64,000 nucleotides of DNA. Origin: JBIKVP01 sp044356745. Its GTDB lineage: Bacteria; Pseudomonadota; Alphaproteobacteria; Rhizobiales; Beijerinckiaceae. This document shows positions 26,901-36,619 of this stretch, one piece after another; within the stretch, counting starts at the first letter, position 1; every line of letters begins with the position of its first letter. The position numbers and the translations under genes were made by a program. The stretch is from positions 6,381-70,380 of the forward strand of contig JBIKVP010000002.1 of assembly GCA_044356745.1 (NCBI GenBank), given 5' to 3'. The notes beneath the pieces are model-generated. The model saw only the letters and a program-made list of their open reading frames with translations. It ran no database searches and had not been told where the DNA came from.

Positions 26901-29131
26901 GGCTGTTTGCCTTCAAACATAAAGATACTTCGTGTTTGTGCCAATGATGATCCCCCAACATAGACTTCAAACAATCCAGAATCGAGATGATAACGTCCTT
27001 GATCATCATGGTAGCCGAGGCTAGATGCAGGCAATTTAAACTGCACTTGTCGTGTTTCTTTGGCTTTGAGAAACACTTTTTCAAAGCCTTTAAGCTCACG
27101 CACTGGGCGTGATCGGTTAGCAATTGGCTGGCGAATGTAAAGCTGTACTACCTCTTGACCATCACGTGCTCCGCTATTTGTTACATCAACTGTGACACCA
27201 AGCGTTTGCCCTTCACGCACCTTCTCCTGATTCAGGCGAATATTATTATAAGCGAATGTTGTGTAACTTAATCCAAAGCCAAACGGATAAAGTGGCTCAT
27301 TCACTTCATCGACAAAAATGGATGTATAACGATCAGCGCGGTTTCCAGGTCGCCCTGTTGGAAGGTGGTTGTAATATACAGGGATTTGCCCAACGACACG
27401 CGGAAAGCTCATCGGCAGTTTACCGGAAGGATTAAATGCCCCCGTTAAAACATCGGCGATTGCTGGGCGTGCTTCAACACCTGCATGAAACGTTTGCAAA
27501 ATTGCAGCAACATGATCATGAGCCCATGTCAGAACAAGTGGACGCCCACTGACAACAATTAAAATAACAGGCTTTTGAGTGGTGATGAGCGCTTCAAGTA
27601 GTTCTTGTTGAATACCCGGCAAACCAAGCTGCGTGCGTGATGCAGCTTCGCCAATCAGGTGGCAATCCTCTCCTAACATGGCGATGATCACATCCGCCTG
27701 ACGTGCGGTTTCAAGAACTTCTTCACGGCTGATGTAACTATCACCACATGTTTGAGTTGTTCCCCGCGCATAGGTGATGCGTGCCTTGTCGCCAAGCTGT
27801 TGTTGCAATGCCTGTGGCAAAGTCGTGACTTGAGGAGGCGGTAAATGATGTGGACTTGTCCATGTTTTATTTTCATCATGAGTCGCAAAGGCGCCAATCA
27901 CTGCAATGGATTTTGTTTTATCAGTCAGCGGCAAGATACCATCATTTTTGACTAATATAAGCGACTCTCTTGCCACGCGCCGTGCCGCTACACGTGCATG
28001 AGGATTATCGAGTAAATCTGTGGATGCACGGGGATCAGGAGGCGTTTTATCGAAAAGGCCGAGGCGAAATTTCACACGCAAGATACGCCGCACAGCATCA
28101 TCAAGGCGACTCATGGGAATGCGCTTTGCTTTAACTTCTTCGCCAATAAAACGCACATAAACGCCACTGAACATATCCATATCGACGCCCGCAAGGAAGG
28201 CGTGTCGTGCCGCAGCACGATCATCTTTCGCGATACCGTGCGCTTTGAGTTCGGCGATGGATGCAAAATCAGACACCACAAAACCTTCAAAACCCCATGT
28301 GGTTTTTAGAAGATCTGTCAGCAAAGGTTTATGGGCAGTGGCAGGAATACCATTTAAGGCATTGAAAGCCGCCATCATGGTCATAACACCTTGATCAAGA
28401 GCAGCTTTAAATGGGGGTAAATGGAGATCATGAAGTTGGCTAAGGGGAATCCATGTGGAATTGTAATCACGCCCTGCTTCAGCTGCGCCATAACCCACAA
28501 AATGCTTTGCTGTCGCAGCAATGCCGCCCTCTTGATAACCTTTAACCCGTGCTGAAGCCATGATGGAGGCGAGAAATGCGTCTTCACCAGCGCCTTCCAT
28601 CACGCGTCCCCATCGTGGATCACGAGACATGTCAACCATTGGCGCAAATGTCCAATTAATCCCTGTGATAAAACTCTCATACCCAGTCCAACGGGCTGCT
28701 TCTTCAACCAGCGAGGGGTTCCATGTTGCCGCTTGTCCTAACGGTTGAGGGAAAATCGTACGGAAACCTTGTACAGCGTCTAAACCAAAAAGAAGTGGTA
28801 TTTTAAGGCGTGATTGGGCAGCAGCTTGCCTTAAAGCAATAATTTCATCCGGTTCAACAACATTCATTGCCGCGCCGATTTTACCATTGCGCACATCTTG
28901 AAGCGGTAGAATATCTCCGCGTCCATAAAGATTGAGCTGTCCCACCTTCTCTTCAAGCGTCATGCGTTTAAGCAGTGTGTTGATTCGACCTTCAACAGCT
29001 TTTAGTTGCACGGGGGAGAGAGGCTCAACAGTGGTAATGCGCTCAGGTAGTGTCGGCTTGAGAGAGGGTGATTGTGCATTTAATCCAATAGGGAAAATGC
29101 ACAATGCAATGATGAGTGTGTGAACACGCAT
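26897..29131 (-). CDS. bglX: periplasmic beta-glucosidase, glycoside hydrolase family 3 (BglX-like)
   Basis: This is a three-domain GH3 enzyme of about 744 residues. A signal peptide (MRVHTLIIALCIFPIGLNAQ) starts at ATG 29131; an upstream in-frame ATG at 29176 would add 15 residues and weaken the signal. The catalytic nucleophile Asp lies in GFEGFVVSDF. KHFVGYGAAEAGRDYN, the C-terminal GEDCHLIGEAASRTQLGLPG region and a fibronectin-III-like end (GQEVVQLYIRQP) are present. It should release glucose from beta-linked oligosaccharides in the periplasm. The stop overlaps the cobV start, an odd pairing. Confidence 0.92.
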   Translation of the reverse strand: MRVHTLIIALCIFPIGLNAQSPSLKPTLPERITTVEPLSPVQLKAVEGRINTLLKRMTLEEKVGQLNLYGRGDILPLQDVRNGKIGAAMNVVEPDEIIALRQAAAQSRLKIPLLFGLDAVQGFRTIFPQPLGQAATWNPSLVEEAARWTGYESFITGINWTFAPMVDMSRDPRWGRVMEGAGEDAFLASIMASARVKGYQEGGIAATAKHFVGYGAAEAGRDYNSTWIPLSQLHDLHLPPFKAALDQGVMTMMAAFNALNGIPATAHKPLLTDLLKTTWGFEGFVVSDFASIAELKAHGIAKDDRAAARHAFLAGVDMDMFSGVYVRFIGEEVKAKRIPMSRLDDAVRRILRVKFRLGLFDKTPPDPRASTDLLDNPHARVAARRVARESLILVKNDGILPLTDKTKSIAVIGAFATHDENKTWTSPHHLPPPQVTTLPQALQQQLGDKARITYARGTTQTCGDSYISREEVLETARQADVIIAMLGEDCHLIGEAASRTQLGLPGIQQELLEALITTQKPVILIVVSGRPLVLTWAHDHVAAILQTFHAGVEARPAIADVLTGAFNPSGKLPMSFPRVVGQIPVYYNHLPTGRPGNRADRYTSIFVDEVNEPLYPFGFGLSYTTFAYNNIRLNQEKVREGQTLGVTVDVTNSGARDGQEVVQLYIRQPIANRSRPVRELKGFEKVFLKAKETRQVQFKLPASSLGYHDDQGRYHLDSGLFEVYVGGSSLAQTRSIFMFEGKQP

Positions 29132-29232
29132 TGTGAATATTTTTAAAAATTGTTGATAGTGGTAAGGGCGTGCCATTTGTCATTCATTAAGCGTGTAAGA
29201 TTTAAAGGATTATCACGCTATGAGTATGTGTC

Positions 29233-29267
29233 TATAAAAAAACGTGCGCATAAATTGCGCACGTTTT
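29233..29267 (-). terminator. intrinsic terminator downstream of the cold-shock gene
   Basis: AAAACGTGCGCA (29239-29250) and TGCGCACGTTTT (29256-29267) pair perfectly over 12 bp around TAAAT. On the minus strand the hairpin is followed by a run of T, so it ends the csp transcript. Confidence 0.85.
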
Positions 29268-29295
29268 CATCACAAAGAACAAGCTGTCTAGTTAA

Positions 29296-29505
29296 TTATA
29301 CAAGTTGAAGATTGCCTGCAGAAGTTTTGCCACGCTCCGTGACAAGATCATAGAGAATGGGTTGATTTTCCATCAAGCTTTCCACGCCCAGTGCACGAAG
29401 CGCTGTAATGTGCACAAACACATCGCGTCCGCCATCATCTGGTTGAATAAAGCCATAACCCTTTTTGGAGTCAAACCATTTGACCTTGCCTTTTGCCTTC
29501 GCCAT
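29296..29505 (-). CDS. cold-shock domain protein (CspA family)
   Basis: This 69-residue nucleic-acid-binding protein carries RNP1 KGYGFIQPDDG and RNP2 DVFVHITAL after the start MAKAKGKVKWFDSKK. It probably acts as an RNA chaperone. The frame stays open upstream to 29676, but AAGGAC just before ATG 29505 and the family's usual start fix the gene here. A strong terminator follows and a structured leader precedes it. Confidence 0.93.
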   Translation of the reverse strand: MAKAKGKVKWFDSKKGYGFIQPDDGGRDVFVHITALRALGVESLMENQPILYDLVTERGKTSAGNLQLV

Positions 29506-29700
29506 CGAAATCGTCCTTAAATCAAAGTGAGTATCAGAGGATGCATCGCTCAGAAGCCATAAAGCGATCTGAACGACGCGAGTAGCCATGTCCTTTCTCG
29601 GTTTATTGTCGATGGTCATCGACGACGATACCGATACGATCCACAGCACAACCGGATCGTAGGGTAGGCGCCTCATTTACTCCCTTCTGCCCTTCATTGA
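29506..29700 (-). promoter_or_regulatory. probable structured 5' leader of the cold-shock gene
   Basis: Upstream of the csp start are GTCGATG-gt-CATCGAC (29608-29623) and ACGATCC (29636-29642) paired with GGATCGT (29654-29660). Cold-shock mRNAs often have long structured leaders controlling stability and translation. The promoter and transcript start were not located. Confidence 0.4.
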
Positions 29701-29805
29701 TGCGGTGTTAATAACACAAACCAACAGGACAGGACGTTCAAGCGAGGTGGCTAGAGCCGGCAGAATTCGATTGCATCCTTATGAAAACGCACAAATGCTT
29801 TTTCG

Positions 29806-31044
29806 TCAATCTGATTCAGCCTTGGGGACAGCACGGATCGGTTGTTTTGGTGAACGAATACTGTGATAAAGGCGTTTAAGGTGATTATAGCCTTCAAGAC
29901 GTAAGTGTTCGGCGTACATTATGCGTTGAAATGTAGATGATGACATTGCCGGATCAGTGACAATAATGACATCCGCAACTTCTTCACGGTCGGCCCATAG
30001 CCCTTCAACTACGCATCCAGATAAACTTGCTGAATCAAGGTGATCTGCATAACCTGTTATAAGGAAATCTCGGATCATATCTTCTTCGAGAAGAAGACCA
30101 GGTGAAAAACGGGCAAAACGTTCATCATAGGTTGTTTTGACACCAAAGCTTGAGCGTTGTGTAATGAGTGTTAAGCTGATGGCAATGGGAGCATCATTAA
30201 GGGTTAGCATATCAATCCGCACCTGTGGACCGTTCTGGGTGCGTGCAAAAAACTGCTCGCCTAAACGTCGTGTGCTGTCTTGACAGCCGAGTGCACTGCC
30301 CCACTGTCCTTTCCAGCCCCGCATTTCCATCGCGACATAAGCCTCATATCCTCTCATAATGTCATCTGGGCTCGTGAGCAGAATATGTTTGAGTTCACCC
30401 GCTTGACGCAGGTTGTTACGGGTGCGTTTCAGATCTTTGCGACGACGTTTACTGACATACTGTTCAAAATAAGCATCAGGATCACTGCGCCTTGCACCTG
30501 TTTGAGGATCATATGATTTTAAAACAGCGCGATCATAACCATTAAAAGCGTGCCACGCAAAACCTGCTCGCTCACATGCAGCCTTCAAATGTTGAGCAAC
30601 AGAGCGATTAGTTGATAAAAAAGGGAAGCGCCACATCCCTTTATGAATGGTGTGAAGCCCCTTGATGAGCTTATCTGCAATCTGCTCACTGTGTTCAGGC
30701 GCAATTAAGGGAAGAGATGACATGATAAAAGGGTTAATCAAGGCTGTCGGAATACGTTTGTAACCAAACCAGCTGCCTTTGAGTGTATAAGGTAAAAAGC
30801 CCGTCAATATATCATGCTGAGTGATGGCTAAACACTGCACTGAACGTGATGACGCAATATAACGACTCATCGCTTGTAACAAGCGGGGTGTGTAATAGGG
30901 ATTGGGATCAAGCGCATTACACGCAAGCGCATGGAGCTTATCTTGATGTGTTTCAACAAAAGACAACCCTTGTTCATGATGATGTATCTGAACAGAGCTA
31001 TATGTCTCACATTGAGAAACGTCAGCGGTCATAGACTGTATCAT
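29806..31044 (-). CDS. GNAT-fold acyltransferase of the CelD/BcsL type
   Basis: This 412-residue protein has the Acetyltransf_6 (FemAB/GNAT-like) domain in the C-terminal two thirds: VSKRRRKDLKRTRNNLRQAG, MEMRGWKGQWGSALG, and KTTYDERFARFSPGLLLEEDMI. Members of this group are found in cellulose and exopolysaccharide loci and probably transfer acyl groups to sugars or lipid-linked intermediates. The substrate is unknown. The gene follows a polysaccharide flippase gene on the same strand (68 bases apart), so a role in a surface polysaccharide is a fair guess. Confidence 0.82.
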   Translation of the reverse strand: MIQSMTADVSQCETYSSVQIHHHEQGLSFVETHQDKLHALACNALDPNPYYTPRLLQAMSRYIASSRSVQCLAITQHDILTGFLPYTLKGSWFGYKRIPTALINPFIMSSLPLIAPEHSEQIADKLIKGLHTIHKGMWRFPFLSTNRSVAQHLKAACERAGFAWHAFNGYDRAVLKSYDPQTGARRSDPDAYFEQYVSKRRRKDLKRTRNNLRQAGELKHILLTSPDDIMRGYEAYVAMEMRGWKGQWGSALGCQDSTRRLGEQFFARTQNGPQVRIDMLTLNDAPIAISLTLITQRSSFGVKTTYDERFARFSPGLLLEEDMIRDFLITGYADHLDSASLSGCVVEGLWADREEVADVIIVTDPAMSSSTFQRIMYAEHLRLEGYNHLKRLYHSIRSPKQPIRAVPKAESD

Positions 31045-31112
31045 GCCTAAATAACATGCAAGAGTTGTGCCAATTCAATGTTGTCTTATGACATGATATT
31101 ATTATCTGTCGC

Positions 31113-32429
31113 CTAACGCACAGGTGTCCAGATGTGGCATGTGATATAAGCTGCGTGCGCCAAAAGTGCCCCTTTGATCATTTGTGTGAGAGCCATCGCA
31201 CTTGCCGCGCCCCATATCCCATAATAAGGGATCAGGACACTATTCAACGTGATTGCCGTAAGGAGCACGATGACGGCAATGCGTGCTGCTACGCGCTCAT
31301 ATCCTGACATATTGAGGGTGTCTTCAGCCGGCCCTAAAAGCGCTTGTCCAATCATTCCAAAGCCAAAAATGATCATCAGCGGTGTAGCACTGGCAAAGCT
31401 TTGGCCAAACAGTTGTAACAGCCAAGGTGAGGCAATGATCAAAGCAATGACTGTGAGGCTTGAGGCCAATGCTGTTAAACGGGCTGTATGGGTGACAAGC
31501 TGTTGTAGGGCGGTAAAATTGTCTTCAGCATGAGCTTGAGCTAAGCGGGGAGCTGTCGCGCTACTGGCTGCATATTGGATAAATGCGACAATCTGCATCA
31601 GCCGTGTTGCCGCAAAATAAATACCCACCTGTGAGGGGGGCACAAAAAAGCTTAATAACACAACATCAACAAACGATAACAGCACATTCACCAGATCACT
31701 AAGTCCCATAGGAAGGGACGTGATGATCCATTCACGTACCGCGTATGTTCGCTCTCCTGAGGGCAAAATAGTTTTCAAAGCCTTATGCAGAAAAAAGAGT
31801 TGGCACACGAGCGTGAGAGCCGTTGCTAATAGCGTGACGCTTACAGCAACCCACGCCTGAGCAGGAACACCGTTGATCAACGCGACAATGACACCCAAAG
31901 CAATCAACCCTTGCCGAACAATATAAGGTGGAGCGATGGCGAGAATCGGCCATTTAAACGCGCGTGCGATGCCCTCAACGTAATCTTGCAGCGCAAACAG
32001 CGGCAAGACACACAATGCAATCACAAACGGAGCAACATAAGCACTTAAAAGATAAGCATGTAAAAAAAACAGAACAATGCCGCCCAGCAGTGCAAGAGAA
32101 ACCGACAACGCTGCAACAAAACCCGCGCCGCCCCATAAAAACCCGCGTATCAAATCAGCACGCGCCGCGACCTGATAATGGGGAATGAACCGATTGCCGC
32201 TTTGTCCAAAGCCAAGAAGGGCACTATGCCCGAAAATGGTCATCCACACCCATACTGTTGCAAAAATTCCGTATTCACTCGTGCCAAGAGCACGGGCAAG
32301 AATAACTTGTGTGATATAAGCCAATCCTGCTGCTGTTATACGCACAAGCAGCACCTTTTGCCCATCGCGTCGTGCTTCTTTAAGCGTTAAAGCGTGCGAG
32401 TCTTCACTATTTTGAGGCAATTGCATCAT
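31113..32429 (-). CDS. polysaccharide/lipid-linked oligosaccharide flippase (MOP/MATE-like, Wzx type)
   Basis: This 438-residue protein has about 12 to 14 hydrophobic segments and no soluble domain. It begins with a cytoplasmic stretch and AGLAYITQVILARALGTSEYGIFA, typical of the polysaccharide biosynthesis branch of the MOP superfamily. Such proteins flip undecaprenyl-linked sugars across the inner membrane. There are no glycosyltransferases nearby. It is followed by a CelD-like acyltransferase on the same strand and is divergent from pyk. Confidence 0.84.
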   Translation of the reverse strand: MMQLPQNSEDSHALTLKEARRDGQKVLLVRITAAGLAYITQVILARALGTSEYGIFATVWVWMTIFGHSALLGFGQSGNRFIPHYQVAARADLIRGFLWGGAGFVAALSVSLALLGGIVLFFLHAYLLSAYVAPFVIALCVLPLFALQDYVEGIARAFKWPILAIAPPYIVRQGLIALGVIVALINGVPAQAWVAVSVTLLATALTLVCQLFFLHKALKTILPSGERTYAVREWIITSLPMGLSDLVNVLLSFVDVVLLSFFVPPSQVGIYFAATRLMQIVAFIQYAASSATAPRLAQAHAEDNFTALQQLVTHTARLTALASSLTVIALIIASPWLLQLFGQSFASATPLMIIFGFGMIGQALLGPAEDTLNMSGYERVAARIAVIVLLTAITLNSVLIPYYGIWGAASAMALTQMIKGALLAHAAYITCHIWTPVR

Positions 32430-32511
32430 TCACAACTTTAAAATCATAGCGTATCGAATCGCATAATATGTACGCGAATCATTTTGCTTATTTAAGAGAG
32501 GATACTGTGCC

Positions 32512-33924
32512 ATGCATCGCCAACGTCGGGTCAAGATTATTGCGACATTAGGCCCAGCCTCCTCATCTCCTGAGATGATCCGTGCCTTATTTGTAGCAGG
32601 GGCGGATGTGTTTCGTATTAACATGAGCCATCTTAAACCTGATGATCTGCTCCCACTCGTTGGGATGATTCGGCGTTGTGAAATGGAGATGAACCGCCCA
32701 ATTGGCATTCTTGTTGATCTTCAGGGTCCTAAACTGCGTATTGGGCAAGTTGCAGAACACGTCAGCCTTGAGCAGGGTGCAACATTTACGCTTGATCAAG
32801 ACGCTGAAACGTTAGGCGATCATACACGTGCTTATTTGCCTCATCCCGATATATTTCTCGCTGTGCATAAGGATCATCATCTCCTGATTGATGATGGTAA
32901 ATTGCGGCTGCGCGTCATGTCTGTCTCTCCAACACGCATTGAAACAAAAGTCATCACATCAGGAGTTCTGAAAAGTCGCAAAGGAGTGAGTGTTCCCGAT
33001 ACACTCCTCCCGCTTTCTGCAATGACACCCAAAGATCATGCTGATGTTGCCGCTGCCCTTAAAACCGATATTGATTGGATTGCCCTTTCTTTTGTTCAGC
33101 AGGTCTCCGACATCGTTGAGCTCAAGAAAATCACTCAAGGCCGCGTGGGCATTATGGCTAAGATCGAAAAACCACAAGCGATTGCGGCACTGGATGAGAT
33201 TATTGAAGAAGCTGATGCCGTTATGATTGCCAGGGGTGATCTTGGTGTTGAGTTGCCGCTTGAACAAGTTCCTGGATTGCAGAAGCGTATCACACGTCTT
33301 GCTCGTCGGCGCGGCAAGCCTGTTGTCGTTGCGACGCAGATGCTCGAATCGATGATCATAACGCCGACACCAACACGCGCTGAGGTTTCAGATGTGGCAA
33401 CTGCCGTGTTTGAAGGAGCTGATGCGGTGATGCTTTCCGCAGAAAGTGCTGCGGGTCATTATCCTATTGAATCTGTTGCGACCATGAATCGTATTGCTGA
33501 AGAGGTGGAACAAGACCCGCTTCATCGCACAATTATTAATGCACAACGCTCCGAACCCGAAGCAACAGGGGCGGATGCGATTGCCGCCGCTGCCCGTACT
33601 ATGAGTGAAACACTTGGCGCTAAAACCATTGTTGCTTGGACATCTTCAGGGGCAACAGCGCTTCGGATTGCACGTGAGCGTCCTGATGCACCTATTTTGA
33701 CCCTTACACCTCATGCGCAAATCGCACGTCGCCTCGCACTGGTATGGGGTGTTCATGGCGTGATGGCTCGTGATGCAACAGATACAGATGATATGGCGCT
33801 GCGTGCAGGTTCTTACGCGTTAGATGAGGGATTTGCGGCAAAGAATGATCGCGTTGTTGTTATTGCGGGGGTTCCATTTGGTACGCCCGGCTCCACAAAT
33901 CTGATACGTCTTTTAAAGATATAG
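32512..33924 (+). CDS. pyk: pyruvate kinase
   Basis: Pyruvate kinase converts phosphoenolpyruvate and ADP to pyruvate and ATP. RRVKIIATLGPASSSPEMI starts the barrel, FRINMSH follows, and the active-site signature is MAKIEKPQAI with MIARGDLGVELPLEQVPGLQ. TRAEVSDVATAVFEGADAVMLSAESAAGHYP and the C-terminal allosteric domain are complete. The 470-residue length is standard for alphaproteobacteria. It is monocistronic between a divergent flippase gene and a long AT-rich spacer. Confidence 0.96.
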   Translation: MHRQRRVKIIATLGPASSSPEMIRALFVAGADVFRINMSHLKPDDLLPLVGMIRRCEMEMNRPIGILVDLQGPKLRIGQVAEHVSLEQGATFTLDQDAETLGDHTRAYLPHPDIFLAVHKDHHLLIDDGKLRLRVMSVSPTRIETKVITSGVLKSRKGVSVPDTLLPLSAMTPKDHADVAAALKTDIDWIALSFVQQVSDIVELKKITQGRVGIMAKIEKPQAIAALDEIIEEADAVMIARGDLGVELPLEQVPGLQKRITRLARRRGKPVVVATQMLESMIITPTPTRAEVSDVATAVFEGADAVMLSAESAAGHYPIESVATMNRIAEEVEQDPLHRTIINAQRSEPEATGADAIAAAARTMSETLGAKTIVAWTSSGATALRIARERPDAPILTLTPHAQIARRLALVWGVHGVMARDATDTDDMALRAGSYALDEGFAAKNDRVVVIAGVPFGTPGSTNLIRLLKI

Positions 33925-34309
33925 ATGCGTTTTGTGCTCTAGCGCACAAGCCAAGCATCAATAAAATATCAATGATCATAAAAATTATTGTTATCTTTCA
34001 TGATCTTATGACTGTTTAGAATGATTATCAACAAGACATCAGTTTCAAAAAAAGAGCTTGATCATCAAGTAAGACTTAAGCACAATGCCATCACGTTTTG
34101 GTGGATATTCAGGTTGCTTGAGTGTGAGTATTTTATAAGCCATCAATCATTCATGAAAACGTTGCGATGATGGTGTTATTATCACGTATGATACACAGTA
34201 TTACTTTATAATATAACAAAACTCATCAAACTCGACATATTTTACATCATGCCCTTCGTCACATATGACGCGGGAAAGCTATTTTATTGTTTAATGACAG
34301 GGGACGACT
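33925..34309. other. AT-rich spacer upstream of the haem peroxidase gene
   Basis: No gene is seen. TTGTGC-tctagc-GCACAA (33932-33949) is a weak hairpin after pyk without a T-tract. TGAT-T-ATCA (34022-34030) resembles the core of a Fur box, and CTTGAT-C-ATCAAG (34057-34069) is a perfect dyad. These sit about 240 to 290 bases before the peroxidase start. Confidence 0.45.
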
Positions 34310-35953
34310 ATGCCAATACCAATTTTACATACACATATCACATCCGATCACACTCATGCCGATAATCCGCCACCCGCAGCGATACCCAAAGCCAATATGA
34401 AACCTCGACATGGCAAGGGCGGGCGTCACCCGACACGTCAATCGCTTGATACACTTTCGGGGCATGATGATCCGGGAATGTTTGGCCGTATGTTTCCAAA
34501 GCTTCCTGCGCTTCATGTTTCTGAAGCGGCTTTACAAGCGCTGGCCGATGCGATGCTCGATGCCAATCCTGATAGCACTGCGGGTGAAAACTTACATATT
34601 CCTGCAGGCTTTACCTACTTAGGGCAGTTTATTGATCATGACATTACGCTTGATTTAACCTCAATTGCAGAAAAACAAGAGGATCCCACGGCAATCCAAA
34701 ATTTTCGTACACCGCGACTTGATCTTGATGCGCTTTATGGCCTTGGCCCTGATGGTAGTCCGCATCTGTATGCACGTGATCCCAATACATTTGAGAAAAC
34801 CGGTGTCAAATTTTTGATGGGACGTAATCAGCCCGTTCCCGATATTTTAAATGGAAACAGTACGCTTCTGAATGACTTGCCGCGTAGTTCACAAGGTTTG
34901 GCGCTTATTGGGGATCCACGCAATGATGAGAATATTGTTGTTGCGCAAACCCATTTAGCTTTTTTGAAATTTCACAATAAAGTTATCGATATGCTGAGTG
35001 TAAGCGAGCCAACACTTACTGGTGGAGCCTTATTTGATAAAGCGCGCCGGATTGTCACGTGGCATTATCAATGGTTAGTCCTCCACGATTTTGTTGAGCG
35101 TCTCACAGAGCCAGGAATTGTCGCTAAAATTCTTCATGAAGGGCGCAAATTTTATCGCTTCAAAAAAATTCCCTATATGCCCGTGGAGTTTTCTGCTGCG
35201 GCTTATCGTCTTGGTCACTCTATGGTTCGCGAAAACTATAACTATAATCGTGTGTTCAATGCGCAAGGCGGCATCGTCGTCGCTTCCTTAAACCTGCTTT
35301 TCCAATTTACAGGATTATCAGGACAGATTGTTGGCGAATTAGCCGGCAATCCACAAGGGCCACTCCCAGCTGCTACAGTTCCGAGTAACTGGATTATTGA
35401 CTGGCGTAGGTTTTTTGATTTTGGCACGCCAGCCAGTGGTCAGCCTCATAGCCCTGAATCGTTTGAACTCAATCACTCTCGTAAACTTGATCCGATGATT
35501 ATCCCTCAGCTGCATACGTTGCCAGGTGGGGGCGGTAATCTTGCCCTGCGTAATCTGCAACGTGGGGTGATGCTAGGTCTCCCTTCAGGGCAAAGTGTAG
35601 CAAAAGCAATTGGCGTTAAACCTCTCACGCCAGAGCAAATTGCTCAAGGCTCGGATGGACAAGTTGCCAAAGCCCATAATCTACACAAAGAAACACCGCT
35701 TTGGTATTACATTTTGAAAGAGGCAAGCCTTCAGAAAAATGGTGAGCGCATGGGTGCTGTTGGCTCACGTCTAATTGCTGAAGTGTTTGTCGGTCTCGTG
35801 CATGGTGATCATTCATCTTACCTGTGGCAAGAAAAAAACTGGAAACCCACGCTTCCTGCAAAAGTACCTGGTACATTCACAATGGTGGATATGCTTCAGT
35901 TTATCGGCGACATCAGCCCGATTGATGGTGTGACGCAGGTCAACACACTTTAA
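34310..35953 (+). CDS. animal-type haem peroxidase (peroxidase-cyclooxygenase superfamily)
   Basis: This 547-residue protein keeps the active-site landmarks of myeloperoxidase relatives: distal Gln106 and His110 in GQFIDHDIT, an Arg in GDPRNDEN (Arg204) followed by the H.AFLKFHN helix, and the proximal haem His303 in YRLGHSMVRENYNYNRVF. The near-C-terminal EVFVGLVHGDHSSYL is typical of bacterial members. It should oxidise substrates with H2O2; the substrate is unknown. The N terminus is His- and Pro-rich (ILHTHITSDHTHADN) with no signal peptide or membrane span, so either it is cytoplasmic or it leaves by a leaderless route. Such genes are patchy in bacteria, suggesting transfer. Confidence 0.88.
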   Translation: MPIPILHTHITSDHTHADNPPPAAIPKANMKPRHGKGGRHPTRQSLDTLSGHDDPGMFGRMFPKLPALHVSEAALQALADAMLDANPDSTAGENLHIPAGFTYLGQFIDHDITLDLTSIAEKQEDPTAIQNFRTPRLDLDALYGLGPDGSPHLYARDPNTFEKTGVKFLMGRNQPVPDILNGNSTLLNDLPRSSQGLALIGDPRNDENIVVAQTHLAFLKFHNKVIDMLSVSEPTLTGGALFDKARRIVTWHYQWLVLHDFVERLTEPGIVAKILHEGRKFYRFKKIPYMPVEFSAAAYRLGHSMVRENYNYNRVFNAQGGIVVASLNLLFQFTGLSGQIVGELAGNPQGPLPAATVPSNWIIDWRRFFDFGTPASGQPHSPESFELNHSRKLDPMIIPQLHTLPGGGGNLALRNLQRGVMLGLPSGQSVAKAIGVKPLTPEQIAQGSDGQVAKAHNLHKETPLWYYILKEASLQKNGERMGAVGSRLIAEVFVGLVHGDHSSYLWQEKNWKPTLPAKVPGTFTMVDMLQFIGDISPIDGVTQVNTL

Positions 35954-35976
35954 AAAAATCGCACGCTTACACAATG

Positions 35977-36004
35977 AAAAGCCCCTTAAAAAGGGGCTTT
36001 TTTT
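35977..36004. terminator. bidirectional terminator between peroxidase and bamE genes
   Basis: GCCCCTT-aaa-AAGGGGC (35981-35997) is a perfect stem preceded by AAAA and followed by seven T, serving both convergent genes. Confidence 0.88.
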
Positions 36005-36026
36005 GTGCATTTTTTTCAGAATCCTT

Positions 36027-36506
36027 TTAAACTCCGAATGGATTAAAGGATCCCAAACCACGCATCAGGTTACGGACAAAGCTTTGCTCATTGCCACCTG
36101 TGGGCGTGGTGCGGCTTATGAAATCAAACACAACCCCGTCCTGCATGCCGTAATTGGCGATGCGCTCTACTTTGAAATTCTTGTTAAAATAAACTGCTGC
36201 AACGCGCTGATCGGCAATAGTGGGTGTCAGAAATTTAAAGCGCTGTCGTGTCGTCTGGCTGATGTAATAAAAGGTTTGATTTCCCACTGTTGAAACCGTT
36301 GAAGGCGTTCCCATCACTTTAAGCACGGTTTGCACATCTGTTCCCGGCTTGATGCTGACAAGTGCATCTTCGTCAAGAATGTAACCTTTAGGCTGCACTT
36401 CCTGCTCAAGACTTGAACATGCAGATAGACCTGATCCCAGTAAAACACTCAAACCAATGATGGCGAGGCTGCGCTGAACCTGTTTTGCGACGTTGATCGT
36501 TTTCAT
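36027..36506 (-). CDS. bamE: outer membrane assembly lipoprotein BamE (SmpA/OmlA)
   Basis: This 159-residue lipoprotein has a signal peptide ending in the lipobox LSAC (Cys30). The SmpA/OmlA domain follows: LVSIKPGTDVQTVLKVMGTPSTVSTVGNQ is shown here by its KPG and GTPS motifs, then TFYYISQ. BamE is part of the BAM complex that folds outer membrane proteins. The C-terminal extension (to NPFGV) is usual for alphaproteobacteria. Confidence 0.9.
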   Translation of the reverse strand: MKTINVAKQVQRSLAIIGLSVLLGSGLSACSSLEQEVQPKGYILDEDALVSIKPGTDVQTVLKVMGTPSTVSTVGNQTFYYISQTTRQRFKFLTPTIADQRVAAVYFNKNFKVERIANYGMQDGVVFDFISRTTPTGGNEQSFVRNLMRGLGSFNPFGV

Positions 36507-36619
36507 CGCCTATCCCTCAAGCTTTATCGTTTAATCCTATATGCTGACTAAACACGTTGTGTGGCTTTGGCAAGGCAGCTTAACGATTCAATCGTGGACG
36601 ATGGGCGGTTAGATACGTA

